Origin: Polytrichum commune
Taxonomy: Eukaryota; Streptophyta; Polytrichopsida; Polytrichales; Polytrichaceae
NCBI GenBank assembly: GCA_950295325.1
Contig: OX485804.1
Span: forward strand, 56,234,001 to 56,298,000
Length of the DNA: 64,000 nucleotides
Direction: 5' to 3'
A program made the translations under genes and the position numbers. This document shows, in pieces, positions 22,110-34,500 of this stretch (the stretch's first letter is position 1; every line of letters starts with the position of its first letter). The notes beneath the pieces were generated by a model that had not been told where the DNA came from, did not search any database, and was given only the letters and a program-made list of their open reading frames with translations.

Positions 22110-25100
22110 TTAGGTACCCTTCTTGTTGGGGGGTCTGTTCTGCTCGGTCTTCTTCCTCAATTGCGAAGAATCCCGCGGCTTGGCAGCTTCCAAAGATTCT
22201 GTCGTGGTGGATGGTGAGTTCGTTCTCTTCCCTTTCGGCCCCTCTCCAACCGCATTGGAGGATGCCCTGCCACAAACAGCTGAGGTGAGCTTACCCATCA
22301 ACCGAGTTATTTCTTCCATAGTCGGAATCTGCATTATGTAGCATACGCCCCACAATATGGGACTGTTGGGCAGTCCCTCTGCTTGGTCCAGGAAGGCGAT
22401 GTGCTTTGGGTAGCGCCCTTCCTTCTTGAACATCACCGGAGTGTCTTTGTAGAACACTCTTATTACACTAATCATTTGTTCTCCTTTCTTGCATAAATCC
22501 TGCTCGTCGTTTAGGCACCTAGACTTGTGGTTGATTCCGGCGTAGGCCTCCGCCACAACCTTCCCGTCGAACTTTGGATGCAAAACCCAAACCTTTACTC
22601 TGACTCTGATTGGACTCTGCGACACAAATATCGATACCCACAATTATATCAAGTCACTGCCATTCGTTTAATTACAGGGTCAACTTCAGCCAACTTTGAA
22701 GACGACAATTCTATTATGCATTACAGTCACAACCAGAAGGTGGAACACTCACACTATTGGGAGGCCGCCTGGCAAATGAAAGTTGAGTGATGACAGATGC
22801 ATCCATCTGCGGAGTTCTCTGTCTCTTTGTCGAGGGACTTGTACTTTTTGCATTGCCTCTTTGGGTCCTTCTCTCGGAGACTTTGGGTGGATTCGCCACC
22901 TTCCGCTTCACTGGAACCTTGGGTAGCACAGGCAGCTCTTCGCCATCTGATTCTGTTTGGATTGCATCGCGTCCAGTATCTTCTCCATTAGATTCATCAC
23001 CCTCTTCCAGGCTGATGTCCACATCGGATTTTAACCTTTCATGTTTGGGCCCGTTCATTGTTTTGCTATGTACATCATTGTCGTCACTTTTCTGACCAGA
23101 ACCTCCATCAAGGTAGCCATCGCCTAAGTCCGCAGGCCACCTCAACTTTGGGAACGTCGTTTCACCATGAGGACTTGTCCCACCAAGTCCTGCCGTATCC
23201 TCCTCATATGAATAGTTCATCAAATGTGAACTCTCTGGAGACCAGGAGGGGCTCCTAGTCTCCTTCCTTCTTGAGCTCCTTTGAGAGGTTGAGTCTCTTC
23301 CCTTTGTGGCAAATTGGGTGACTGGCTTTCTCACAGATTGTTTGGCGCGTGCACGAGGGCTTTCATCCGAAGTTGAGTCGGATGACAATAGCTCAACAGG
23401 TTGGTTGGGTCTCCCTCTCGCCGCCGTGTGATTTGTGCGGCCGCCACGATGTGGGACATCCTTCGCCGTCTGGACCTCAATATCCACTTCCAGAACTCTA
23501 AAGGGAACTGTGTCGTCCAACTCCTGCGGAGCTGCACTTTTCGCCTTCGTGTTCTTCATGTATCGCAAGTCACTGTCCTCCTCTCTATTTCCTTTGTTGC
23601 CTGCCTGGAAGTTTGGTTTGCCCGGTTGCACATGTGACTTGCCTTCTCTATTCTGCAATGTGGTTAAGGGAGTGGTGGAGGGCCTGGTCAACCCCTTCAA
23701 CACCTCTGACGTCGTGCGATTGCTCGGCCTCTGAGTCTGTGTCTGAGTTAATGCACTGTCGTGTGCGACATACTTATGGGCTTCAACACAGACAATGTTA
23801 GCTAGAGAGTCACATTCTGACGACAAATTAGATACAAACTCATCTACCAATGCATGGAGTTTGTTGCTAATGTCGAGCATGGGCGGTCGCTCCACAAGAC
23901 CGTCCGAAGAAGAAATTTTCGATGACGACGATGTGTGCGATAGACGCGGCAGTCCCGTACCCCGTAAGGGATTTTCTTTCTGCAGGTTCATAACATGGGC
24001 AGCACACCCATGGGTTAGAGATTCTACGTGTGCAGTCTGGTTTAGGGGGAAAATACAAGTGTTATACTTCCTGAACTCCTGCCGTCAATCAGTGGGACTC
24101 CTGTGTTGGAAAATTCATGCAAACACAATAAAGTGGCCATTTAGGGGTTCATGATATTACCGGATGTGCTTTCTCCTGCGCATAGGAGCTGCAACGAGCG
24201 CCACCTTCACTTTCGGTTGTGGATCTCCTATCTCTGGAGGTACTATGGCGTTTTGCCTACATACACCCAAACAAAGTGATGAGTTAGGACAGGTGTCAAG
24301 AATTGCACACCCCAAGGAGGTGTGAGGGGAGACAAATCCTTGCAGCCACCAAAGAACGGTGGACCTCACAATTCCTGAACTAGGAACAGCTGAATCCTCA
24401 TTACAAATTTTCATAGTACAAGGAGAGGATATGATAACGTACTCCCGTGCCTTTCTTTGTTGATGCATTTGCCTTGTTTCTCTCGCATTCTCTGCTCCCT
24501 TCCGATGACTTCCAGTAATCTACCAATTGCAACCATGCCGCTGATGAACAATCATCAGGCCTGCTACTATCACCGTGTAGGAGCCATTGACGATGATACA
24601 ATGATCTATTTCTCTTGTATAGACGTTGGAGATACCCCTCTACCATGCCGTCCGGGAGTGGCTTCTCTATTATGAACTGTCGCTTCACTTCTCTCATGAT
24701 TTCTTGCATGGTGCATGGATTCTTTATGTCTATATCGGCGCATGGAACAATTGCAAGTGCAGCTAGTTTGAGTGCGTTCAAGAATTGCGCTTTGTATTTG
24801 ACTATGGCACCATTGTGGTTTTGTTCGAGCCGGACTTGTGGCACTCTACCTTCTGCAATGGATCTTTTCACTTCTTTTAGATATGACTTCTCTTCTACTC
24901 TAAGTTGCTTTCTCTGTGACAACGTGGAGGGTGGGGATGACTTACTGGATGTTGGACTTAACAATGTGGGGCTATTGTTTGTATTTATCACCAAAGATGG
25001 CTCCTTCAGGGAGTGACGCCGGTCGCGCAAGGTACCTCCTTCCGATGATGTATGGGCACTGGCAACTGTGTGAACAGATTGCCGCCCCAATGTTGATGGC

Positions 25101-26213
25101 GCTGGCCGTGCACTCTCTGCTCCCAAAACCTTGCTAGACTCCACACGACCCCCACTCGTATCTCTGGTTGTATGGGTTTCTCTTTGTTGCCCACAACTGC
25201 CTTGTCCCATTCCAGTTAGGAGTCCAGCAACTGTCTGGCCCTCCGCAGCTTCCACAGGCATACACTGTGTCCGTGTGCGAGGTTGCGTACTTTCATGTGG
25301 TGGATTTTGCACCTGTCCTGATGTGTAGTATTCTGCGGCTGCCGCATGACTGGGTGGGGAGCCAAATGGTGCACCTTGTGGCCGATTCTGCTGCGGCAAC
25401 AATGCGCGGCCAGAGGTAGTCCCATCGAACTGCGTGTCTCGTGGCTGTGCAGGATATGACACGTGATTGTTGTATGCATTGGATGGAGTAACTGGTGTAC
25501 CAATATACGGATTGTACATGGATTGGGGTAGACCACCCATACTTCCATAAACCGGCTGGACAGATTGCCACGGAATTGTGTTCTGTTGTTGGTGATAGGG
25601 CGCTGAATAAGGCATGCTGAATATCTGCATACAATGATTTGTGAGTAGGCAAGTTTATCTTCGTCTGGGGCATACCAACCATGAGCACGGAACCTAGACA
25701 ACTATATGCAGGGCATCCAATATGTTACATTGGCAATGCCAGGAGAGAACTGCATTACATCCAATTCATAATGCACGGGAGAAGGACAATAAAGAGACAT
25801 CGGTATGATCTCAGGGCGACTGCACTGGTGAGGAGGGGAGGGGTCGGACCTGTGATTGGTCGATCCTCTGTGGTTGCGCTGATGCACCTCTAAATACCTG
25901 TATATACAAAGGGGGAACACATGAGTGTCAATGCAAGACCTATTTGTGGTGGAAATGACAGCTAACTACTTCAACGACGTTGCAAAAGAGTGCAATTCAA
26001 TGTGAATGTGCATAAATCAGAATTACTTACAGGCACGTTTTCCATGTTGCCACAAGGCCATGCATTAGTGTTGGCCAACTGAGGATGCAGAGTGCGAGAA
26101 ACACATACCGGTCGGGACAAGTCGTCCACAAACTGGGTGCTCCTCACGACGTCATATTCCGTGAGGGTCCCCTGACTGTATTGGTCGGCCATAGTATTCA
26201 TATAATTGTCCAA
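22110..26213 (-). CDS. TnpA-like CACTA accessory protein (plant transposase 24 type)
   Basis: On the minus strand four exons join in phase 0: 25624-24443, 24256-24161, 23979-22753 and 22616-22110 (stop), about 1000 residues together. At least one further exon lies upstream and ends at the strong donor CCT|GTAAGT at 26031. The start codon is not fixed. The N-terminal part is Gln/Pro/Tyr-rich. The central part contains YLQRLYKRNRSLYHRQWLLH and WKSSEGSRECERNKANASTK, the kind of segment seen in plant En/Spm-associated transposase 24 proteins. A long Ser/charged linker follows (23979-22753). The last exon has a small folded-looking domain (VWVLHPKFDGKVVAEAYAG) with a basic tail. TnpA proteins bind subterminal repeats and help bring the ends together; that role is inferred. 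It runs opposite to TNP2, about 5.4 kb away, so a shared divergent control region is likely. Confidence 0.7.
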
Positions 26214-29200
26214 TATAGAACTGGGAAAAATATCGGGGCCCTACTATGCGAAGGACTTCTGAGTGTTGGGCGATCACGTAATTGTGGTCGTAGATTGTGT
26301 CTGCCCAAAGTTACAGAGTGGAATCTGTGCACTATCACGGAGGCATTGCAACCAACTTCATCAATACCTGGCCATATCTTGCATTGCAACTGGCATGGCC
26401 TCGATCACTGAATTCTGCCATAGAGAAACCTAATAAAAAATGGAGGTTGATTTGAGACCACTACACACTACAGACCATCAATATACGGATCAAGGTTGAA
26501 TGGAGGCTGGAAATGGGTTTATGATGGAAAAGTGAAAAGAACCTGCTGATCTTGGATAAGCTGATGTGAAATGTGTATGTAAGAGGCCTGCTACTCCATA
26601 ATCATGAACCAATGGGAGAGTGATCTCTGATCTGCAAAAGTACACCGCCTGCAAGCTAGAAAAAGTTGAGAAATTTTGTGAAGAGTCCTAAAAAGGGTGT
26701 CACATAGAGAATCAAAAGAGAAGAATCTAACATCCAGCAACACGGAATACTCAAGCATGGAGAAATATACGACACAGCGTGTACCCTTAAACCGGCATCA
26801 AACACAATACACTATTGCCGTTGTCCAACTTGAACACGGCATAAGCAATGACCACGAATTGGAAGGAAGACAAATCCCAGGGAGTGTGTAGTTCCAAGGA
26901 GCATACAACTACATGTCACAGGACATGGCCATACGGGATCCACATCGACATTGCTAACTATTGGTGAGCAAAGTATCGCTACATAAATCGGATTACTTAC
27001 AGCCTCTTCTGGTTTGTTTTCAACATTCCTGTGTGCACGTTCAAGACGCTGCAGTGGTGCCAAAGGCAAAATACTGTTCTAAGCATAGTGTCTTTAATAG
27101 AGAATACCAGCACATAAGTTTATCTCTCAACCACGCATCTAAACAATGTCACCCCGGATTAAGAAATAATTGTGGTCACAAGCATGCCAAAAAATAGTTA
27201 GCACCGGACTACTTTTCCATTGCCATCTCACCCGAATACGACCACTTCGACACTACAGCGAGTCGACGGCACAATTGCGCAGTGGTTCCCTCATCCAGGA
27301 GGGGACCATTGATATGGTCATTTCAAAATGCACGATGACAGGAAAACTGTTACAGAGGGAACTCTGCGTGATGTAATAGCCAATCCCCATATGACATACA
27401 TTTGAGGATAGAGGAAATAGTCGTAACACACTTTGCCATACACCACTCAAAACATATCTGTCTGGGAGTGATCAAACAATGCCCACATACCGGAAACAAC
27501 AAGAGAATACTCACAGGAGGCAACTTGAGCAAGGAAGATTAATATGGACATATGTATCAAATGCTGCCTAAACACTCACCAACAAACTTGCCGCAGACCA
27601 AGACTGAAAAATATGACGATATGGTCATTTTGAAGTGAACGATGACAGGAAAACTGTAACAGATGATCTCTCCGTGGTGTAATAGCCCATCACCATAGTC
27701 CACACATTTGATTCTAGGGGAAATAGGCAAACATGCTGGGCCAATACACCACTCAAAACAGATCTGACTAAGAGTCTTCACAAAATAGCCACATACCGGA
27801 TACAACAAGACCGTACTCACAGGAGGCAACTTGAGCAGGGTTTAGTTTTAACATGGACATATGTATCAAATGTTGCCTAAACAATCACCAACAAACTGAA
27901 AGCAGACCAAAATTGAAAAAACTGATGACGGAAAATGGCACAGCCACATCCTGCGTGTTAAAGGTAGCTCAAAACAACAACATTGGCGGGGGATCTTGGC
28001 AGCATCAACATGTTGGGTTTGCACACCGACCCAACACAGGTCAAACACATCAGGGTGCACAGTGTGGGGTTGTGTGGCACAGGCAGACAAACTGGTGCAC
28101 TCTGACGCACAAGTGATAGTCGAGCCCCCAGACAAAGGCGACGGGGCGTGCGAAGGGTTCAACACCAAAAGAAGGTTGCTTGACTAAGACCCCTGGCGCA
28201 AAAAACATGGCGATGCTTTAGGGTCCGCATCCGGCATGCTATAGGCAGGTCAGAGCGACAAAGAACGAAGGGAAACTTGCGTGTATGAAAACTGCACATG
28301 TTGCACACCTATGCCAGCATGAGATGGAAACCACAGGCTGCGCACAGATAGGTGATTGGATTGGCCAACGGGAGGCAAGTGCGAAAGTGACCATGGATCA
28401 CTGCAACACTCCACTCCTTGTACAGTGTAGGGTAGCAAGGCGGAGGCACACAAAGACCGAGAGGCAATGCACGCTGATGTTGAGGATAGAGTCTGCTCAT
28501 GTGAGAAAGGCGAGGAGGAGACGATGTAGTGAGTCTGAGAGAAAAGAAAGATTCGCGGAGACGAGGAGACGATGCACCTAACAGAGACTCCTAACGAATG
28601 CAGGTGATTGACAGGATGTATGCAAGTCGAGGCAGAACCAAACCGACTCAGAGGGACCTCGAGGGAAATTCAATTGCCAAGCAGCGGGAAATTGAAGCGA
28701 AAGAGATCCGTTCCGGGGGAAAGTCGAAATGGGAAGAGTCTGCAACAAAGTGTGCCTGATGAGGGTGGGCCAACTGCCAGCCTCGAGCGAAGGGGAATCG
28801 TGTCGAAGATCTTCAACCATCATCACCCGGGGGCTGGATCAAATCCCCACGTACGCACAGCGGCCTGGCAGCATGGCCATGGCAATCATGGGGTTAACTC
28901 CAGCCCCCACCGATGACGTGGTGGGAGACACGTCATCCTCAACACGTGTGAATAACTTTTCCCATCCACATCGTCGCCCCCTGATGGACGGTCAAGATTG
29001 CCTCGGGCAGCACATTGCCTCGGGCAGGGAGCCATCAACGGCCAAAATTAATCGGGCAGTCTGGTTGTGTATTTTCGGCGGCGGGCTCTACACAGGTAGG
29101 CTCCACCCTGCTTGAACTCCGCCATTCTTGTCATCCCCGTTCGTTCTACCCATCTGCTCTTGCATGTACGCAGCTTTGTCATGGTTTTTGGAGGTTTCGG

Positions 29201-31586
29201 CAAGCTCGTATTGCAGTAGACGGCAACTCAGCGATCTTGGTGCTGGATGTGTGTTGCATTCTGCTGGTTTAGGGGAGGACACATACCCCGCGTAACGCAT
29301 CGGCGTTCACGACGCGTTGCGCCATTGTAGATCGCATTGTGTGAGGTTCCTTTGTGTCATGCCGCAAAGCGTGAATGATACAACCGAGGCTATCTTGGCG
29401 AGGACTGCCTTTTGCGGGGTCTGCGACGTTGCAACTTGCCGAGGTTATCTCTTTCTTTTGTGAAGAGTTCATGTGTCCTTCACCTTGTGTGTGCATATCT
29501 GCGACGGTTTGGGCTCCCGGGTCCAGAGCTGTGTTACAAAGCTCTATTGTCCGTCTACATGACGGCATCGTCGCACTTTCACCCGAGGAAATTTGCGCCA
29601 TTGCTGACTAGCTTGGCGTTCTACATGTCAGGTTCTGTGTAGCCGTGATGTGTTGTTTAGATCCATTCACTCTGCGATTTGTGGTGGATCCGCCCCAATG
29701 TTTCTGTGTGTGGGTGATTGTATGACGGCGTGGATCAGCCTTGTTCATGCCATGTCGTAGTTATTGTGTCGAGTAGATCAAGTCATCGCCGTGTGCCGAT
29801 CATAAAACTTGCAGTACTATGACTGATCTTGTGCCTCATTGCAGAATGAACGTCTCCGTGATTGGGACTTGAATTGCACACGCTCTCAGAGGCGGACGAG
29901 GGACGCGTGGCTGCTGTCCTCCCTTGTCTCAGAGTAGCTTGAATGTTTGGCGTTGTTATCTATTTTGTGACATTTTCTTAACTTCTATAACTGGATTTCC
30001 GGGCAAACTGTGTAGCAATTATGTCATTATGTCATTATTGGCATCTTGCATCCTTAGCTTGGTCAGCATTCTTCAGTATGTTTTTATCGTGACGACTGAC
30101 CCAGTTGTGTGTGGGTATGCACTTGGAGTGTCACACCTATTGGAGGAGATCGCCGTCGCAGCAGAACGTAATTACAAGGGCATTCTGTTGTCAGATGCAA
30201 TCTGACAGCGGAGTCTGCGATCCGAAAGGTAAGTTTCCAAGCCCCATTTTTGGCTAGTGTGCTTTGCCGATACGATTCTTAATGTTTTCACCCAAAATAT
30301 ATGAAACCTGCCTCCACCAATGTTGACCACGCAACAATGGCTTGGTTCAGCACTATGGATTGACCCACTGGGTCCTCTTCAACATTGTCGTGCCTGCGTG
30401 TTCCGTTATGCCACACACTGCCTATGCAGTTCGATCTGTAGCCAGACTTGTTTCGGCAATGCAGAGTCGGAGTGTAACATCAGTTACAGATGGGCAGATT
30501 CAGTAATATATAGTTATCATGGTTGTCATGCTGCAAGGATGTAGATGTTTGCGGTTGAGTTGCCTGCCAGAATGGCTACACCATCTTCAACCTGGAGGAT
30601 TGTTAGAAGTCTAATGGTTTAAACATACAACGTATTCTTAGTTCACTGTGTAAGAGCGTATGATGTGTGTCAGAATGTGTGTCATTCTCAACTCAGCTGA
30701 GAAATGTACGAAAAGTTAGAGGGTTCACCCAGTCTGGTGATGATGTTGGGTATGGGAGAACAGGTTGTGTCGAGAATGGCAGCCACTGATTGAGCACCAT
30801 GATCATATAAAGTGCCTTCGTAATGCGCGCAACAACATGAATAGGACTTTGATGGGCTTTCCATCTTACCTCCTGAATTATGTCAAGCAATGTCCCCATA
30901 TTCTGTGAAGATCACCTCACTTTCATGGGAGGTACTGATTCGTATTTGTGTCAAGTAGCAGTATGTAGAAGGCATGGGGTCTTTATCTGCGGAGGATGCA
31001 GGGAACCGGGCTTCACCGGCTGACGATCGAGTCCTCAGGGGAACCGTTGAGGTAAGATTGCGTGTACCAGAAGATCTGCGAGGACCATGTAAGTATGGAT
31101 GCTTACATGAAACCCCTGTTGCAGGCAGACATTGACAACACTACTTGCCCTAATGATTCTTCGGAGTGTCTGTTGCTGGCAGTATATCTAAGGTCCATTG
31201 CCTGAGTGAATAACTTGTGTATATGGTCAACGACACAGCTAACAAGACAGTAGTGTGGATGCTGGAGTGGTTTAGCGCCATTTTTACTTGGTGCCCCGGC
31301 GTGAGTTGATGTGGATGAAAACCGTGTGTATGACTAGCAATATCGGTGTCCCCTTCAGTGAATGATTTGCACCCTTTTAAGGTGGTTGATAGCAAATTAG
31401 CCAAGGTGCGAGGTGAGTTGCTTCACATTGATCTCATATTGTAATGGTGCAATAAGTCTACAAGACTATGAATGTTGGACTGCCCAAAGTTATGTGTCGC
31501 CTGCCGTAGCTGGGACGTTCTTCTGTTATGCAAGACTGGGTTCATTAAAGAATAACATGGTGCTAAAACATGATGCAGATTGAGGC
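26214..31586. other. region between the divergent CACTA genes
   Basis: No conserved protein was recognised. The region should hold the promoters and first non-coding exons of both the TnpA-like gene (leftwards) and TNP2 (rightwards). It includes the 307-bp tandem duplication at 27311-27926. The GC content rises around 28600-29600, which would suit a promoter or leader, but no TATA box or start site can be assigned with confidence. Confidence 0.4.
27311..27926 (+). repeat. 307-bp diverged tandem duplication inside the CACTA element
   Basis: Copies start GATATGGTCATTT at 27311 and 27618. They share GATGACAGGAAAACTGT, ACACCACTCAAAACA, CACATACCGGA, CACAGGAGGCAACTTGAGCA and the end segment ATGGACATATGTATCAAATG. 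Many substitutions separate them, so the event is old. Confidence 0.75.
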
Positions 31587-34500
31587 ATGAGCATGGAGGG
31601 TGAACCAGTAGCTCGGCTTCCACTAGACCATCCACTCCGCATCAAGGCAAGGGATTTGAAGTTGCAGCAGCGAGACGAGGATCGTGCTGACAGGAATGCA
31701 TTGTCTAGGTACAGGTGCCCTTGCAATCTTTGTGGGGGGCGGAGACGACCCTACAAGACCAGCACAGTTGCAAGGCACCTCAGGCATCGGGGCCGACATG
31801 GTGCCTTGAGAGGTAGTACACAGGTAATTACGCACATCGACCATAGTTGAGGGAGTGGTCATGAAATACTTAAACTTTATTATTGACGTGACCATTTTGT
31901 TGTCGATGTGTGTTTTAATATTGGTGTATGTTGACATTTAGGGTGACGACTATGACTCATCTGACGAGGAGTGGGATCAGCACATTGGCTCACACGCTCG
32001 AGCATTTCTCGGCCTGAATGAGCCAATAGCTGAGATAGCTCTCGACGACGGCGTTGGAATTGGGATGATGGTGAGGAATGCTTTCACGTTTGCGGACAAC
32101 ATACACATGCGTGCGGCTGTGGCCGCCTGCCCCGAAGCTGCCGTTGCAGAGGGGTCCCCAATGCAGCACCGGCAGGATGGACTCGGAGATGCGGATATTG
32201 TGAGCAACATTAATGTGCGGTCAGAAGGTGAATACATTGCTGAGTTTCAAACAAGGTCCCTGCAGTCCAATTGCAGTAACGATCACAGCCAATGCCCACG
32301 TCAACATGGAACAAGCAATGTCGATGGAGGCTCCAGCGGAGAGGAGGGTTCGGCCAATTTAGGGGCCGAAGATGGGGACGCGGAGGAGAACTCTAGTGAT
32401 TCCTCCAGGAGGGAGCCAGGGGATGCATCGGACGACGAACAGAGTGATGAGGAGGACCTGGAAGAGCTGCTGGGTCAAATTCCCGAGGACCGAATGGGTT
32501 CGAATCCCGAATTTGATATTGCCGCAACACTGCCCTTGTATGAGGGCAGCACCTTGTCCATGCTATGCGCAACCTTGCTCATAGTGAATTGTTGTAAGAC
32601 ACACGGTGTGTCCAACACATTTACGAATGAGCTACTTATGCTCCTGAGTATGAGTATTCTGCCCGCGGGAAATTGTCTTCCGAAAACGGAGTATGAGGCG
32701 AGCAAAATTCTGCGGAGACTTGGGTTGGCATATAACATGATACATGCTTGTCCTAATGGGTGTTGTTTATTTAATGGTGATTTAGAGGATGTTGAGAAAT
32801 GTCCAGTGTGTGAGCATGATAGGTACAGAATGTGCGGGAGGTCAAGGGTACCGACTTTGATATTGCGTCATTTTCCCCTTATCCCTCAGCTGCAAAGGAT
32901 GTTTAGCTCTAAGAAGTTGTCAAAGTTAAATGTATGGCACTATTTTAACAAGTCGGTTGATGGAAAGATGAGACACACTGCTGATTCTCCACAGTGGAAT
33001 TTTGTGAACACAGAACTGGAACCTGAAGCGGGCAATGATATGTTCGGTCGAGATCCGCGGGATATCCATCTAGGACTTGCCCTGGACGGCATGAACCCAT
33101 ATTCTGAGAAACGCTCAACCCAAAGCTTAACTCCAGTCATTGTGTTCAACTACAACTTGCCTCCGTGGTTGGTAACCAAAAAATACTTTGTAATGTTATG
33201 TCTTCTGATTCCAACTAAATTAAGTCTAACAGGTTCAAATATTGATGTCTTCGTACAACCTCTGGTAGATGAGTTGCAACAACTGTGGAGTCGTAGGGGG
33301 GTTCTTACATGGGATGCTAGAGCTAATTTGGGAGTGTCCCACTTCAACCTGAGGGCCGTTTTGATGTGGACATTGCACGATTTTCCGGCCTATGGATTGA
33401 TTTCTGGACTAACTACAAAAGGGTTCAAAGGTTGTCCTGTATGCGGACCCCACACAGTATCTCGCAGGTCCAAAATACTGAGGAAAAATGTGTACTGCAA
33501 CTGCCATAGAAGATATCTGCAAGGAGACCATTATTTTCGGGGCGCAGCTGCAGCATTTGACGGTGAAGCAAACCATGAAACGGCGGCCGAACCACTAACA
33601 GGAAACCAAACAATTCGGTATGGCCGTCAATCAGAGGCCTACATTGACGGAGGGGGCACAGAGAAGGACGACGAATTTCCTGCCAAGGAGCACGGTGTAA
33701 AGAGAGTATCAGCGCTATACCAGTTACCATACTGGAGGGTTAGTATTGCGAAACCTGTTGCTATTTATTCTCCTAATTTTCATTGAAAGGAATGACATGG
33801 TTGAATATCTCTGGTTGTCAATTCATGTCTACCTTACATGGCCAGGAAGATGATATGATCACCGGGATGTTGTGAATATTCCTGGTCCTTGCTGGACACA
33901 CTGCAATGTTTAACTTCAGAGTCTGTAATGAATTAAGAATAAATGCAATGCAGACAATACCCTGACTCTATCAAAATGGACAGTTTGTTGTTGCCAGCCT
34001 GCTCATTCATCTACAACTGCAAATGAAATATATGTAATTTGACATATGTATATATGAATATCAGACAATGAAGCATTGCCTACTTGCTTGCAGGTTGTTG
34101 TGGTCCCAAATGTGCATATATGATGTTGGACACTAGCATGTTGTGGCTTGTTGTTGAAAACACCTAGTGACTTACGAGACCATTATGCACATTGCAACAT
34201 ATGCTTACTATTGCAGCTTGTAGCCGCAGAAGCTTCCAATCAGGCACCTCTTGGATGTAATGCACATTGAGCGCAACATATGCGACAGCTTAGTGAAGTT
34301 ACTATTTGGAGCGAAAGACACCGCAGCCTCGCGTCGAGATATGGAGGAGGAGAGAATACGGCAACATTTGTGGGTTCGTCGAGGGCCGGTGCCTGGTGGA
34401 AATTACATCAAGCCTCCTGCACCATACGTGCTGACCAAAGAGGAACAAAAAAATTTTCTAGAGCAATTGGCTGGAATATCACTACCGACGGGCTATTGTG

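Noticed and set aside
32496-32508. GGGTTCGAATCCC resembling a tRNA B box
   Set aside because: It is inside TNP2 exon 2 and no acceptor or anticodon stems can be built around it.
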